Shown in pieces: positions 51,950 to 60,338 of a stretch of 64,000 nt of DNA. The notes under the pieces are model-generated. The model was not told the origin of the DNA. It saw only the letters and a list, made by a program, of their open reading frames with translations, and did not search any database. The DNA is from Dolichospermum compactum NIES-806. Its GTDB lineage: Bacteria > Cyanobacteriota > Cyanobacteriia > Cyanobacteriales > Nostocaceae. Where the stretch lies: contig NZ_AP018316.1 of the NCBI RefSeq assembly GCF_002368115.1, forward strand, positions 13,329-77,328, read 5' to 3'. A program made the translations under genes and the position numbers. How positions within the stretch are numbered: position 1 is the stretch's first letter; every line of letters starts with the position of its first letter.

Positions 51950-52363
51950 CTAATTTCTAAAAGCTTGTGGTATACTAGATCCATCTGGTCGTCTACGCGC
52001 TCCGGGTATACATCTCCCTCTTGAACCATCGCTAAAGGTTTTCGCAGGAAGAGGTCCAGCTAAACTACAATCACTTTGATATAATTGCCATTCCATTTCA
52101 GCTTTGTCAGCAAGACTAGATGTTCCACCTCCTCCACCAGAAGTATTATTAGGTGTACCGCTAGATGTACCTGTGGGGGTATTAGAAGTATTATTAGATG
52201 TACCGCTAGATGTACCTGTGGGGGTATTAGAAGTATTATCAGATGTACCGCTAGATGTACCTGTACTAGGAGTATTACTTGATGTACCTCCACCACAGGA
52301 GGTAATCATTAAACCAATCAGTAGAAATCCAAAAAGCCTATGAGTTGAAAAAATTCTTAACAT
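51950..52363 (-). CDS. Small lipoprotein with 15-residue Thr/Ser/Asn repeats
   Basis: The 137-aa protein has an N-terminal lipoprotein signal (FGFLLIGLMITSC), then tandem units of about 15 residues (PTGTSSGTSNNTSNT), then a Gly run and a compact C-terminus with two Cys (YQSDCSLAGPLP, GSRGRCIPGARRRPDG). The repeats look like a flexible stalk that holds the Cys-containing head away from the membrane. The family is not recognised. A near-exact 45-bp DNA repeat encodes the stalk, so copy number may vary between strains. Confidence 0.75.
   Translation of the reverse strand: MLRIFSTHRLFGFLLIGLMITSCGGGTSSNTPSTGTSSGTSDNTSNTPTGTSSGTSNNTSNTPTGTSSGTPNNTSGGGGGTSSLADKAEMEWQLYQSDCSLAGPLPAKTFSDGSRGRCIPGARRRPDGSSIPQAFRN
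52150..52270. repeat. 45-bp coding tandem repeat in the lipoprotein gene
   Basis: Two to three near-identical 45-bp units (for example ACCTGTGGGGGTATTAGAAG in each) encode the Thr/Ser/Asn stalk. They differ at a few bases only, which suggests recent expansion. Confidence 0.85.
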
Positions 52364-52620
52364 AAAGTAGTTTTACATAGATTTACTTATCCCACTCTAA
52401 ATCTAAAAATCTCAACTACTGTATAAGTAATGATTGTCTTGTGACTGTTTTATGATTAACTTGGAGGTCGTTGAAAAAGTTTTTGATTGTAATATTAGAC
52501 ACTTTTAAATTATTCAATCTGCTTCTTTCAAAGGGATTTAGAGGCATATAAGATTTGTTGATACATGATGAGAGACTTTTTATGAGAGAATAAATACTGT
52601 CAGTAATAATATGTTTTTAG

Positions 52621-53088
52621 GTGATGAGAAGCCCTAGTAATGATCAAAAAAAGAAAAGAATTACCGTGACAGCCTCTTGTCAATGTATAGAGAAGGCCGA
52701 AATGGCTTTAATTAGACTAGGATTTGAATCAAAATCCGATTTTGCTAAATATCATTTATCTAGAACAACAGTTACCAAATTTTTTCAAGGTCAACCAATT
52801 TCAATTGACTCCTTGAAAAGGATATGCAGAGAGTTAGAATTGAATTGGGAAGATTGTTTACCAACAGAAGAAATAATTAATAATAACCAAGAGAAAAAGA
52901 CAAGAGAAAATAACAATTATTCCAATTACCAATTACCAATTACCAATTACCAATTACCAATTACCAATTACCAATTACCAATTACCAATTACCAATTACC
53001 AATTACCAATTACCAATTACCAATTACCAATTACCAATTACCAATTACCAATTACCAATTACCAATTACCAATTATAGCATTTCCTAG
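52621..53088 (+). CDS. HTH protein (NACHT-N-like helical domain) with a translated heptamer tail
   Basis: In the 155-aa protein, residues ~15-82 form an XRE-like helical domain (IEKAEMALIRLGFESKSDFA, SRTTVTKFFQGQPISIDSLK, ICRELELNWEDCL). It is the same layout found at the N-terminus of cyanobacterial NACHT/NB-ARC proteins. No NTPase domain follows. Instead the tail is seven perfect copies of NYQLPIT (residues 102-150), made by a 7-bp repeat read in all three frames over 21 bp. The start is GTG 52621 or ATG 52624. It may be a truncated regulator. Whether the tail is made is unknown. Confidence 0.7.
   Translation: MMRSPSNDQKKKRITVTASCQCIEKAEMALIRLGFESKSDFAKYHLSRTTVTKFFQGQPISIDSLKRICRELELNWEDCLPTEEIINNNQEKKTRENNNYSNYQLPITNYQLPITNYQLPITNYQLPITNYQLPITNYQLPITNYQLPITNYSIS
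52924..53080. repeat. CAATTAC heptamer array (about 22 copies), mostly coding
   Basis: A perfect ~155-bp run of the 7-mer CAATTAC forms the 3' end of the HTH gene and ends just before its stop. The same unit, inverted (AATTGGT), is found at 40014-40060. Confidence 0.95.
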
Positions 53089-53184
53089 TCTAATGAAGTA
53101 CAAAACTATCTGCGTTTGTCAGCGTCCATCTGCGTTTAATTATTATTGCTTGTACTTCACTAAAATAGGAATTGATATACCAGT

Positions 53185-53290
53185 TATAGCGGTTCTCGAT
53201 TGAGTGAGATACAAGAACCCCAACCCCAACCCCCTCCCCGCAAGCGATGAGGGGGCTATGATGTATATCATGCAAGTGCATACCGCTATA
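53185..53290. mobile_element. Small inverted-repeat element (TATAGCGGT ends)
   Basis: The 106-bp stretch is bounded by TATAGCGGT (53185-53193) and ACCGCTATA (53282-53290), with CCCCAACCCC repeats and a CCTCCCCGCAAGCGATGAGG-like stretch inside. It has no coding capacity. Likely a MITE-type element, though no clear target duplication was seen. Confidence 0.6.
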
Positions 53291-53308
53291 GCGATTCCAA
53301 TTACGTAA

Positions 53309-55420
53309 TTATTTATTACCTACTCCAATTACCAATTCCCAGTTATTAAGTTTGCCCACATCTAAAGCAGCGTAGTCAATAACTTGTAATTGCCAGTTAC
53401 CTTTTGCGGGTAAAGAAAGTAATTGTTTCAGGGCAGGATGCGATCGCACTGTGTAAGTATTTTGTAATTGATTACGACGACCTAATGTGCGACTTTGTAA
53501 TAAAATCCGCTGATTATTAGGAGCAATTAAATAAACTTCTAAATCTCCTAAAAAATCATGGGTGATATTCACGGTAACTTGGATATCTGTGACATTGACA
53601 GCTTCATTAATACCGATCATACTTTTAATCCCCTGTCTATTATTATCAGGAATATCCACAACCTGAGAATTTTTGAACTGGATTTGTTTATTCGTAATTT
53701 TAGCAACCGCACCCATCTGCTGCGCTAGTCTCACAGCCTTAGCTGCATTGACTTTGCCATAACCAAACCATTGACTATGACCATTACTATCATAAGTACC
53801 CCCACGCACACCCAACTGAAGATCAGGGTTATTATCCACAATTTTATCAGCCGTATCTTGGAGAATACGTTTAACTTGTTGAGCCGTTAAATCAGGATTA
53901 GCTGATAATACCAAAGCCGCTACTCCTGCGACTACGGGAGTAGCACTAGAAGTCCCACCAAAGTTTTTAGTAAAATTTCCCGCATCATAACCAGCCGCAC
54001 CTATTTGATCTGTTGTAAATACTCCCAATCCAAATAGAGAAGAAACAATTGCCGGTTGTGTATAAACAAAACCAGTTTCCTGAAACCACATTCCTGGGGG
54101 AGCATTATTACTAGGAGCGCAAACAGAAACATTACCTCCCCAATTACTATAAGCAGCCTTTTTATTCAAACTAGTAGATGCAGATACAGTAATCACATCA
54201 GGATGAACAGCAAAACCGCTCAACCAATTTGTCTTCCCTTGGACAATATTTTTCGGCCAGTTCTGTTCATTTACAGTCCCATTAATCGGACGATTAGCAT
54301 TTCCGGCTGCGAAAACAATCACACATCCTTTTCCCCTGCGTCCATTGGTAGCAGCCCGGTTAATAGCCGCTTTTTGCCGAATAGAAAGGGGGAAATAAAC
54401 AGCAGAAGCTCCCCAACTACAAGAAATTACACTCGCGCCTTTTTCTACCGCCCAATCAAAAATATCCTCAATTGATTGATCATCTAAAAAGCCAGTAGTG
54501 CGAATGGGCATCATTGCACAACCAGGAGCAACTCCCACAATTCCCGAACCATTTTCTTCAGCTACAGCTAATCCTGCACAAGCAGTCCCATGACTAGTTT
54601 CTTTTTCTCCAGGTAAGGGTAAAAAATCGTTTTCTTTTAGATCTCTAGGAGCAACAATTTTACCTGTACCTTGAAAATCTGGATGTTTTAAATCAAAGGA
54701 ATCATCTACTACAGCCACCACTATAGAACGCACACCACGAGTAGTATCCCAAGCTTGTTCCACAGAAATATGCGAACCAGCTACCAATTGATTACTACTA
54801 TTATGATTGAGATACCATTGCTGGGAATAAAGAGAATCTTTGGGTTTATAATGGGGTTCTTGTTGAATGAGAATATTCGGTTCAGCCGCTAAAACTTCTG
54901 GCAGTGTTTGTAAATAATTGGTAATTTTAACGGGATTTTGTGTGGCTTGTTTATTAACAAGAAAAATGAAGGTATTTGGTATGCCGAATACTGGTTTATC
55001 TTGAACTAAATTCAATGTACTGGTAATAGTATTAATTTTAGTATTATCTACCCAAGTAGCAAATTGAATGGTAATTTGGTCACTGAGATAAACAAAAGTT
55101 CCGGGATTATTTTCCAATGTATAAACATGACTCACAAAGTCCACATTTTCATCAGCACGGAGTTGAGACATGACTGCATCTAGCTGATTAGGAAAAACCG
55201 TATATAGTTCTAATTTTGCTTGAGGAATACTCCGCCGCCATACGCTACCAGGAATCTGTGTTAATTTTTCATGGGGAAAATTAGCATTAGGACGAATAGT
55301 AAAACGATATAGCGTTTTTTCTAGCGTTAACTCTTCACCACCCCGTTGTAAGGTTAGTGACTCGCCGTTATTTGCTACATCTGATTCAGGAAAATCCGCA
55401 GGATTAATATTATCACTCAT
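53309..55420 (-). CDS. prcA: Subtilisin-like serine protease with P/Homo B domain (PrcA-like)
   Basis: In the 703-aa protein, residues ~1-190 form an N-terminal region without signal peptide. The S8 peptidase core follows (~215-560): Asp in VVAVVDDSFDLKHPDF, His in ETSHGTACAGLA, oxyanion Asn in FAAGNANRP, and Ser in GGTSSATPVVAG. The C-terminal ~100 residues are a proprotein-convertase P domain (ITHDFLGDLEVYLIAPNNQR, GNWQLQVIDYAALDVGKLNN). This layout matches the Anabaena calcium-dependent protease PrcA. It should degrade proteins when Ca2+ rises. The catalytic triad is intact. Confidence 0.87.
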   Translation of the reverse strand: MSDNINPADFPESDVANNGESLTLQRGGEELTLEKTLYRFTIRPNANFPHEKLTQIPGSVWRRSIPQAKLELYTVFPNQLDAVMSQLRADENVDFVSHVYTLENNPGTFVYLSDQITIQFATWVDNTKINTITSTLNLVQDKPVFGIPNTFIFLVNKQATQNPVKITNYLQTLPEVLAAEPNILIQQEPHYKPKDSLYSQQWYLNHNSSNQLVAGSHISVEQAWDTTRGVRSIVVAVVDDSFDLKHPDFQGTGKIVAPRDLKENDFLPLPGEKETSHGTACAGLAVAEENGSGIVGVAPGCAMMPIRTTGFLDDQSIEDIFDWAVEKGASVISCSWGASAVYFPLSIRQKAAINRAATNGRRGKGCVIVFAAGNANRPINGTVNEQNWPKNIVQGKTNWLSGFAVHPDVITVSASTSLNKKAAYSNWGGNVSVCAPSNNAPPGMWFQETGFVYTQPAIVSSLFGLGVFTTDQIGAAGYDAGNFTKNFGGTSSATPVVAGVAALVLSANPDLTAQQVKRILQDTADKIVDNNPDLQLGVRGGTYDSNGHSQWFGYGKVNAAKAVRLAQQMGAVAKITNKQIQFKNSQVVDIPDNNRQGIKSMIGINEAVNVTDIQVTVNITHDFLGDLEVYLIAPNNQRILLQSRTLGRRNQLQNTYTVRSHPALKQLLSLPAKGNWQLQVIDYAALDVGKLNNWELVIGVGNK

Positions 55421-55520
55421 AAGAATTGGGGATTGGTGGAATTAGCCAAATTGAAAAAACCTTGATTCGTAGGTTGGTTTGTGGAACGTTTATGGTCGCA
55501 CAGCAATGGGACAAAATCCA

Positions 55521-55560
55521 AGGCATTTGTTGGGTTTCCTTGCGTCAACCCAAACTACAA
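55521..55560. repeat. TTGGGTTTCCTTGCGTCAACCCAA dispersed palindrome
   Basis: A hairpin unit (TGTTGGGTT ... AACCCAAACTAC) lies upstream of prcA. The same family appears at 23748-23776, 44705-44737, 44838-44871 and 51890-51920. Confidence 0.8.
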
Positions 55561-55588
55561 AAAATGGCGAATGTATTGTGAATATATT

Positions 55589-56023
55589 CTATTTTGCGGT
55601 GATTTGTAATTCAATTCGTTGTCCGAGTACCCCTAAAGTCCGTTCCATTGTAGATAATTTTGTGGCGTGGTGGGGATCTAGGATACGTCTGACTTCCTTT
55701 TCATGGATATTGAGAGTAGAAGCAAGCTGGGCTTTGCTAATACCTTTTTCACGCATTGCTAGATATAATGTGGCTTTTATTGCTGTCTGCGCTGGTACGG
55801 CTACTAAATATTCTTGATTTTTGGGTTGTGATGGTTGAGGGATTTCTAGCCTATCATCAATCCGAAGAGCGATCGCTTCTTCTAAACAATCAGCAGCTTC
55901 ATTAAGTGCTTCTTCCCAGGAATTACCTTGAGTAATTGCTTCTGGTAAATCCCGAAATGTCACCACAAATCCACCATCTTTTTCATCAGCAGTCAGCATG
56001 GCTGGATATACAAATTGAGTCAT
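55589..56023 (-). CDS. HicB-like antitoxin with C-terminal helix-turn-helix (orphan)
   Basis: From the ATG at 56023 the protein has 144 aa. Residues ~1-65 form the HicB fold (VYPAMLTADEKDGGFVVTFR, LPEAITQGNSWEEALNEAAD). Residues ~88-140 are an XRE-type HTH (AMREKGISKAQLASTLNIHE). It represses a hicAB promoter in complete loci. No HicA gene is found on either side, so it is an orphan. The frame continues to 56137, but the upstream codons are hydrophobic intergenic translation. Confidence 0.88.
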   Translation of the reverse strand: MTQFVYPAMLTADEKDGGFVVTFRDLPEAITQGNSWEEALNEAADCLEEAIALRIDDRLEIPQPSQPKNQEYLVAVPAQTAIKATLYLAMREKGISKAQLASTLNIHEKEVRRILDPHHATKLSTMERTLGVLGQRIELQITAK

Positions 56024-56156
56024 AATAATCCCGGTGTTAAATTTGTTTGTCTGAATCAGAATTTGAGGATTCACAGGATGTTCTTTGGTGATGATGTAGC
56101 CAAAGAACAGAAAATAGGATAATATAAATTTAATCACTTAGATATTTTAATCTAAT

Positions 56157-57272
56157 ATGAGTATTAATTTATTAATCGAAAAAATTACAGAAGAAATGCA
56201 GGAAGAAGCAGAAATGCAAATCCGCGACAAGAAAAAATCTGTTGATTACAACACAATTGAATACCCTATTGAAGTTATAGTTGACAAATACCTAAATGGT
56301 CTTGATGATGATTCTAATGAATTATTTATTCCAGATTACCAAAGAGCAATGATTTGGGATATCAAAAGACAATCTAAATTTATTGAGTCTATTCTGTTAG
56401 GTTTACCTATTCCTTATATTTATGTTGCAGATACTTCAGGGGAAGAAACAGACGAAAATCCTTTAAATACAAAGGATTTAGCTCGTTTAGAACTTATAGA
56501 TGGAACACAACGAATTCGTACTTTAGCAAATTTTCTTAATAATGAATTACAACTACAAAATCTAGAGAAGCTAAATAAGCTGGAAGGGTTTCGATTTTCC
56601 AATCTACCTATTGCACGTCAAAGACGTTTCCAGCGAACAACCATAAGAATGATTCAACTAACAGAAGATGCTGATGAAGAAACTCGTAGAGATTTATTTG
56701 AAAGAATTAATACTGGTAGCGTTGAATTAAACCCAATGGAAAAACGCCGGGGTATTAGAAGAGGTGCGTTTCTTAATGTAATAGATGAATTAGCAAAGTA
56801 TGAAAAATTCATCCATCTTTGTAATTTTACAGAACCGTCAATTGGAAGAGTAGAACCCCAAGAATTTGTTTTACGATTTTTTGCATTCCTAAATAATTAT
56901 CAAGATTTCAATAAAAATATTAATGAATTTCTCGATGACTATTTAGATGCTATGAATAAAGCTGATCCAAATCTTTTACAAAACATGAAAAATGAATTTT
57001 ATGTAATGATTGATTTTGTAGGAACACACTTTCCAACAGGTTTTAGACAAGGAAATAAGAAAGATAGAACTACAACTCGAATTAAATTTGAATCTCTTGC
57101 TGTTGGTATAACTTTAGCTTTAAGACAGCAAGATAACCTCCAACCTGTATCAGTAGATTTCCTAGATTCAAAAGAATTTAGAGAATACACTAGCAGCGAT
57201 GCTAGTAGTTCTAGAAATAAAGTTATTCGTCGTCTTGAATATGTTCGTGATCAGATTTTAGGTACAGTTTAG
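56157..57272 (+). CDS. DUF262 (GmrSD N-terminal / ParB-like) protein
   Basis: The 371-aa protein is DUF262 only, with no DUF1524 nuclease domain. Motifs are LFIPDYQRAMIWDIKRQSKF (IPDYQR 58-63), ESILLGLPIPYIYV and the active-site-like DGTQR (115-119, usually DGQQR), then FERINTGSVELNPMEKRR. DUF262 acts as an NTP-using sensor or switch in anti-phage systems. It overlaps the HEPN gene by one base (TAGTG), so the two form a couple. I infer that it controls the HEPN partner. Confidence 0.9.
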   Translation: MSINLLIEKITEEMQEEAEMQIRDKKKSVDYNTIEYPIEVIVDKYLNGLDDDSNELFIPDYQRAMIWDIKRQSKFIESILLGLPIPYIYVADTSGEETDENPLNTKDLARLELIDGTQRIRTLANFLNNELQLQNLEKLNKLEGFRFSNLPIARQRRFQRTTIRMIQLTEDADEETRRDLFERINTGSVELNPMEKRRGIRRGAFLNVIDELAKYEKFIHLCNFTEPSIGRVEPQEFVLRFFAFLNNYQDFNKNINEFLDDYLDAMNKADPNLLQNMKNEFYVMIDFVGTHFPTGFRQGNKKDRTTTRIKFESLAVGITLALRQQDNLQPVSVDFLDSKEFREYTSSDASSSRNKVIRRLEYVRDQILGTV

Positions 57273-57952
57273 TGAAAAGAATATTAGATTTAGATGATTT
57301 TGACGAACGTGCTAAAGACGTTAGTGATTATCTTTGTTTTCTGAGAGATTTAGAACAGGGTGAAATTCTATTAAGTAAAGATGGTGCAATTTCTAAAATT
57401 GATCCGGAATTAGATAAAAGTTTAAAAGCTACTGGATTTTTATTACTTTACAATCTTGTAGAATCTACTATGAGAAATGCTATTCAAAGTATTTTTGATG
57501 AAATGAGTAAAAAAGGAGTTTCCTTCGATCAACTTAAAATAGAAATTAAAAGAATAATTTTGCAAAATGTAAAAAAGAATGTACAAGAATGTGGTGTTAA
57601 TGATTTTGTAGAACAAATAGAAAATATTGTTAAAGATATTATTCAATCTGGCTTTAATAGAGATGATCTTTTTTCTGGTAATGTGGATGCTAAAGAAATT
57701 AAGAATATAGCTAAAAAATACGGATTTTCTAGTAAAACTGACGTTGCGACTAGAGATGGAATTGATTTACTGTCAATAAAAAAAAATAGAAATGATTTAG
57801 CTCATGGTGTTATGTCTTTTAAAGAAGTTGGTCAAAATACATCTGCGGAAAATCTTGTTGAAATCAGCGAAAGAGTTATAAAGTATCTTAGACAAATTCT
57901 AGAAAATATTGATGAATATCTAGTGAAACAGGAATATTTGGATTCTGAATAA
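57272..57952 (+). CDS. HEPN-domain protein (MAE_28990/MAE_18760-like)
   Basis: The 226-aa helical protein has the HEPN ribonuclease motif RNDLAH (R-x4-H, residues ~172-177), followed by GVMSFKEVG. The N-terminal part (KATGFLLLYNLVESTMRNAI) fits the MAE_28990/MAE_18760-like HEPN families described from Microcystis. It starts with GTG, overlapping the DUF262 stop. It is probably the RNA-cleaving effector of the pair. The catalytic motif is intact. Confidence 0.88.
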   Translation: MKRILDLDDFDERAKDVSDYLCFLRDLEQGEILLSKDGAISKIDPELDKSLKATGFLLLYNLVESTMRNAIQSIFDEMSKKGVSFDQLKIEIKRIILQNVKKNVQECGVNDFVEQIENIVKDIIQSGFNRDDLFSGNVDAKEIKNIAKKYGFSSKTDVATRDGIDLLSIKKNRNDLAHGVMSFKEVGQNTSAENLVEISERVIKYLRQILENIDEYLVKQEYLDSE

Positions 57953-58012
57953 TTGAACTGAATTTTATTAAATTTAAGAGACTATACTATCAGAAATTAG
58001 ACAGACCATAAA

Positions 58013-59011
58013 TTAATCTCTTTCTTCTTGTTTAACATTTTCCAACGTCGCTTGTAATACTACCAAATGCAAATTATATCTAGTATCTGCTTGTAAATAA
58101 CGTTGTTGTAGTGGTTGCCATTCTTGCCACAATTGATAACGATTTGCGGCTAATAGCGTCGTTAATCCACGTAATTGAGTATCCAGTTCTGATTTGAATA
58201 TATTCTCTAACCATTCATGTAAAACCATATTATCTTGGATCATTCCCAAGATTTCTTGAATATTTTTAATATCATGAATATGTGCAGTAAAAGACTCACC
58301 ATATAATTCAGTAAATAATTCCATTTGGTAGCGGAGACGTTTGGCTTGTTTTCGCAAATCATGGAGAGTTTTACCTTCTGTTTTCAGATGTTCTTCTAAT
58401 TGGCTGGGTGTCCATTTTGTTTGGACTACTATTTCTGATTCGACAATTTTAGTGCCAATTAGCCATCCTGGATGTAAGCAAAATTCACTCACTTCTGGTG
58501 AGAGTAAATCTGGTAAGATGTAATAAATTGGTATAGATGAGAAACTTCGATAACTGGGATTTTTTAACCAATTTTCACATTCATTTTTAAAAGATTTATA
58601 AATTTCATCTTTAAATGTTTTCTGAACATGAGAGACGGCAATTTCTCGTTGTTTATGCAATTCTGTAAAAGCTGTTTCTAGAGATTTTTGTTCTTTTTCA
58701 AGTAAATGCGGTTTGTAATTCTTTTCCAAAATTTCTGCAAGGACATCTAAATCTCTGAGACTACCTAAAATGCGGGCAAATTTACCAATATTTTTATCAC
58801 TAACTGATTTTGGTAAAAATAAATATCTTTCAAATCTACTCACAGCAGTTCTTAACCGTCGCATTCCCACTCGCATTTGGTGAAGTGGTTCTGGATCTTC
58901 GTCTCTTTTAACTGCTTTTTCCCATTTTATGGTTTTTGTCAAGTGGTTTTCAATGGCTTGGTGTGCAGTTTCACCGAGAGTTTTGATTGATGTTGCTGAG
59001 GAGATTTTCAT
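58013..59011 (-). CDS. CHAD domain protein
   Basis: From the ATG at 59011 the protein has 332 aa. CHAD helices carry the basic/His motifs HQMRVGMRRLRTAVSRFERY (near residue 44) and LHDLRKQAKRLRYQMELF (near residue 220). CHAD domains bind polyphosphate. Some partner with CYTH phosphatases, but none is adjacent. The frame stays open to 59113, but those 34 codons are translated GGATGTCCAG repeat DNA, so I reject that start. Confidence 0.9.
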   Translation of the reverse strand: MKISSATSIKTLGETAHQAIENHLTKTIKWEKAVKRDEDPEPLHQMRVGMRRLRTAVSRFERYLFLPKSVSDKNIGKFARILGSLRDLDVLAEILEKNYKPHLLEKEQKSLETAFTELHKQREIAVSHVQKTFKDEIYKSFKNECENWLKNPSYRSFSSIPIYYILPDLLSPEVSEFCLHPGWLIGTKIVESEIVVQTKWTPSQLEEHLKTEGKTLHDLRKQAKRLRYQMELFTELYGESFTAHIHDIKNIQEILGMIQDNMVLHEWLENIFKSELDTQLRGLTTLLAANRYQLWQEWQPLQQRYLQADTRYNLHLVVLQATLENVKQEERD

Positions 59012-59014
59012 TGT

Positions 59015-59225
59015 CAGAATTAGGATGTCCAGAATTAAGGGATGAACATTGTCTGAATCAGGATGTCCAGGATTAAAGGATGAACAGGATGAAACCAGGA
59101 ATTTTATTACCAATATCCAGGATTAAAGGATGAACATTGTCAGAAATGGCTAACGCCACGCTACGCGAACAGGATGTCCAGGATTAAAGGATGAACAGGA
59201 TGAAACCAGGAATTTTATTACCAAT
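59015..59225. repeat. Tandem AGGATGTCCAGGATTAAAGG-type repeats
   Basis: Three to four imperfect units of 50-90 bp share ATTAAAGGATGAACAGGATG and CCAGGAATTTTATTACCAAT. A CGCCACGCTACGCG palindrome lies inside. They lie between the CHAD and NIL-ferredoxin genes. A reverse copy is seen at 44740-44810. Confidence 0.85.
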
Positions 59226-59271
59226 TACCAGCCTCAAGTAGATAATTCACAACTTGAATTAATACTTGTGT

Positions 59272-59676
59272 TTAAAGATTAGTGGAAATAGCTTGTACTG
59301 GACAAGTAGGAATACATTGTTCACAGACTATGCAGCGCGATCGCACAAAGGTGAGTTTATATGTCTCTGGATTAATAGCTAGGGCTTCAGTGGGACAAAC
59401 CCCTGTACATAAACCGCAGTGAACGCATACATTTTCATCAATGACAATTTCACCTAATCCCAGAGAAACATGAATATGTTGCGATCGCATCCACTCAATT
59501 GCTGCATCTAACTGATCAATGTCCCCTAATAATTCTACCACCAGTTTACCAATTTGATTCGGGGCAACTTGGGCGCGGATAATATTCGCAGCGACATTAA
59601 AATCCTTTGCTAGTCGGTAGGTAACAGGCATTTGAATCGCCCGTTTGGGAAAAGTCAGGGTAACTCTTTTTTTCAT
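59272..59676 (-). CDS. NIL domain protein with 2[4Fe-4S] ferredoxin
   Basis: In the 134-aa protein, residues ~1-75 are a NIL (ACT-like) domain (RVTLTFPKRAIQMPVTYRLA). Residues ~82-132 hold two [4Fe-4S] motifs (CVHCGLCTGVCP and CIVCEQCIPTCP). NIL-ferredoxin proteins occur in many cyanobacteria and sulfur-metabolising bacteria. A role in sulfur or electron transfer is proposed for relatives but not shown for this one. It diverges from the txlA-like gene with a 53-bp gap. Confidence 0.92.
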   Translation of the reverse strand: MKKRVTLTFPKRAIQMPVTYRLAKDFNVAANIIRAQVAPNQIGKLVVELLGDIDQLDAAIEWMRSQHIHVSLGLGEIVIDENVCVHCGLCTGVCPTEALAINPETYKLTFVRSRCIVCEQCIPTCPVQAISTNL

Positions 59677-59729
59677 TATGTGAGAAAACAGTAAAATGAA
59701 CTAAGTTAATAAGTCTTAATAAATTGATT

Positions 59730-60296
59730 ATGAGTACCGAATCCCCTGTAAATTCTAGTAACCGCATCAAAAACTTCTTAATTGCCATTGTAGCGATCGC
59801 TTTGGGAGTTGCCCTCTTCTTAGGACTTAAAACTGATTCTACCTCAGTTTCCCTGGCGGAATTAGGTAAAACTGCCATGCCCTTAGAAGTAGCCCTCAGC
59901 AACGGAAAACCCTCTCTAGTCGAGTTTTACGCCGATTGGTGTACAGTTTGTCAGAAAATGACACCCGACATGGCAAAACTCAGAGAAAAGTACAATAAAA
60001 ACCTGAATTTTGTCATGTTGAATGTTGATAATACCAAATGGTTGCCAGAAATGCTCAAATATCGAGTAGATGGCATTCCCCACTTTATATTTTTGGGTAA
60101 ACAAGGGGAAACCATCGCCGAAACCATTGGTGATATCCCCCGCACCATTATGGCTAGTAATTTAGAAGCCTTAATTGCCGGTTCTACCCTTCCCCACATT
60201 CAAAGTAATGGCAAAACCTCCCAATTTTCTACCTCAGTCGCCACAGATAGTAATCAAGATGATCCTCGCAGTCATGGTAGTCAAGTCGTAAATTAG
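59730..60296 (+). CDS. txlA: Membrane-anchored thioredoxin-like protein (TxlA/HCF164 type)
   Basis: The 188-aa protein has an N-terminal TM anchor (FLIAIVAIALGVALFLGL, residues ~16-33) followed by a thioredoxin fold with active site WCTVC (C71, C74) and cis-Pro in VDGIPHFIFL. TxlA/HCF164 proteins pass reducing power toward the lumenal side and assist cytochrome b6f assembly. The Ser/Asn-rich tail is not conserved. The start ATG is 59730. Confidence 0.92.
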   Translation: MSTESPVNSSNRIKNFLIAIVAIALGVALFLGLKTDSTSVSLAELGKTAMPLEVALSNGKPSLVEFYADWCTVCQKMTPDMAKLREKYNKNLNFVMLNVDNTKWLPEMLKYRVDGIPHFIFLGKQGETIAETIGDIPRTIMASNLEALIAGSTLPHIQSNGKTSQFSTSVATDSNQDDPRSHGSQVVN

Positions 60297-60299
60297 ATG

Positions 60300-60334
60300 A
60301 TTGGAGATTGGGGATTGGGGATTGGGGATTGGTA
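60300..60334. repeat. GGGGATT heptamer repeat
   Basis: About four GGGGATT units lie between txlA and the 3' end of the convergent HepT pseudogene. They belong to the same STRR class as elsewhere. Confidence 0.8.
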
Positions 60335-60338
60335 TTAT

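Noticed and set aside
52060..52343. Overlapping open frames on both strands in the lipoprotein repeat region
   Set aside because: The 45-bp repeat keeps all frames open. Only the minus frame 51950-52363 has a lipoprotein signal and a non-repeat C-terminal domain.
59012..59113. Extended N-terminus of the CHAD protein
   Set aside because: Translated GGATGTCCAG repeat DNA. The CHAD domain starts after the ATG at 59011.
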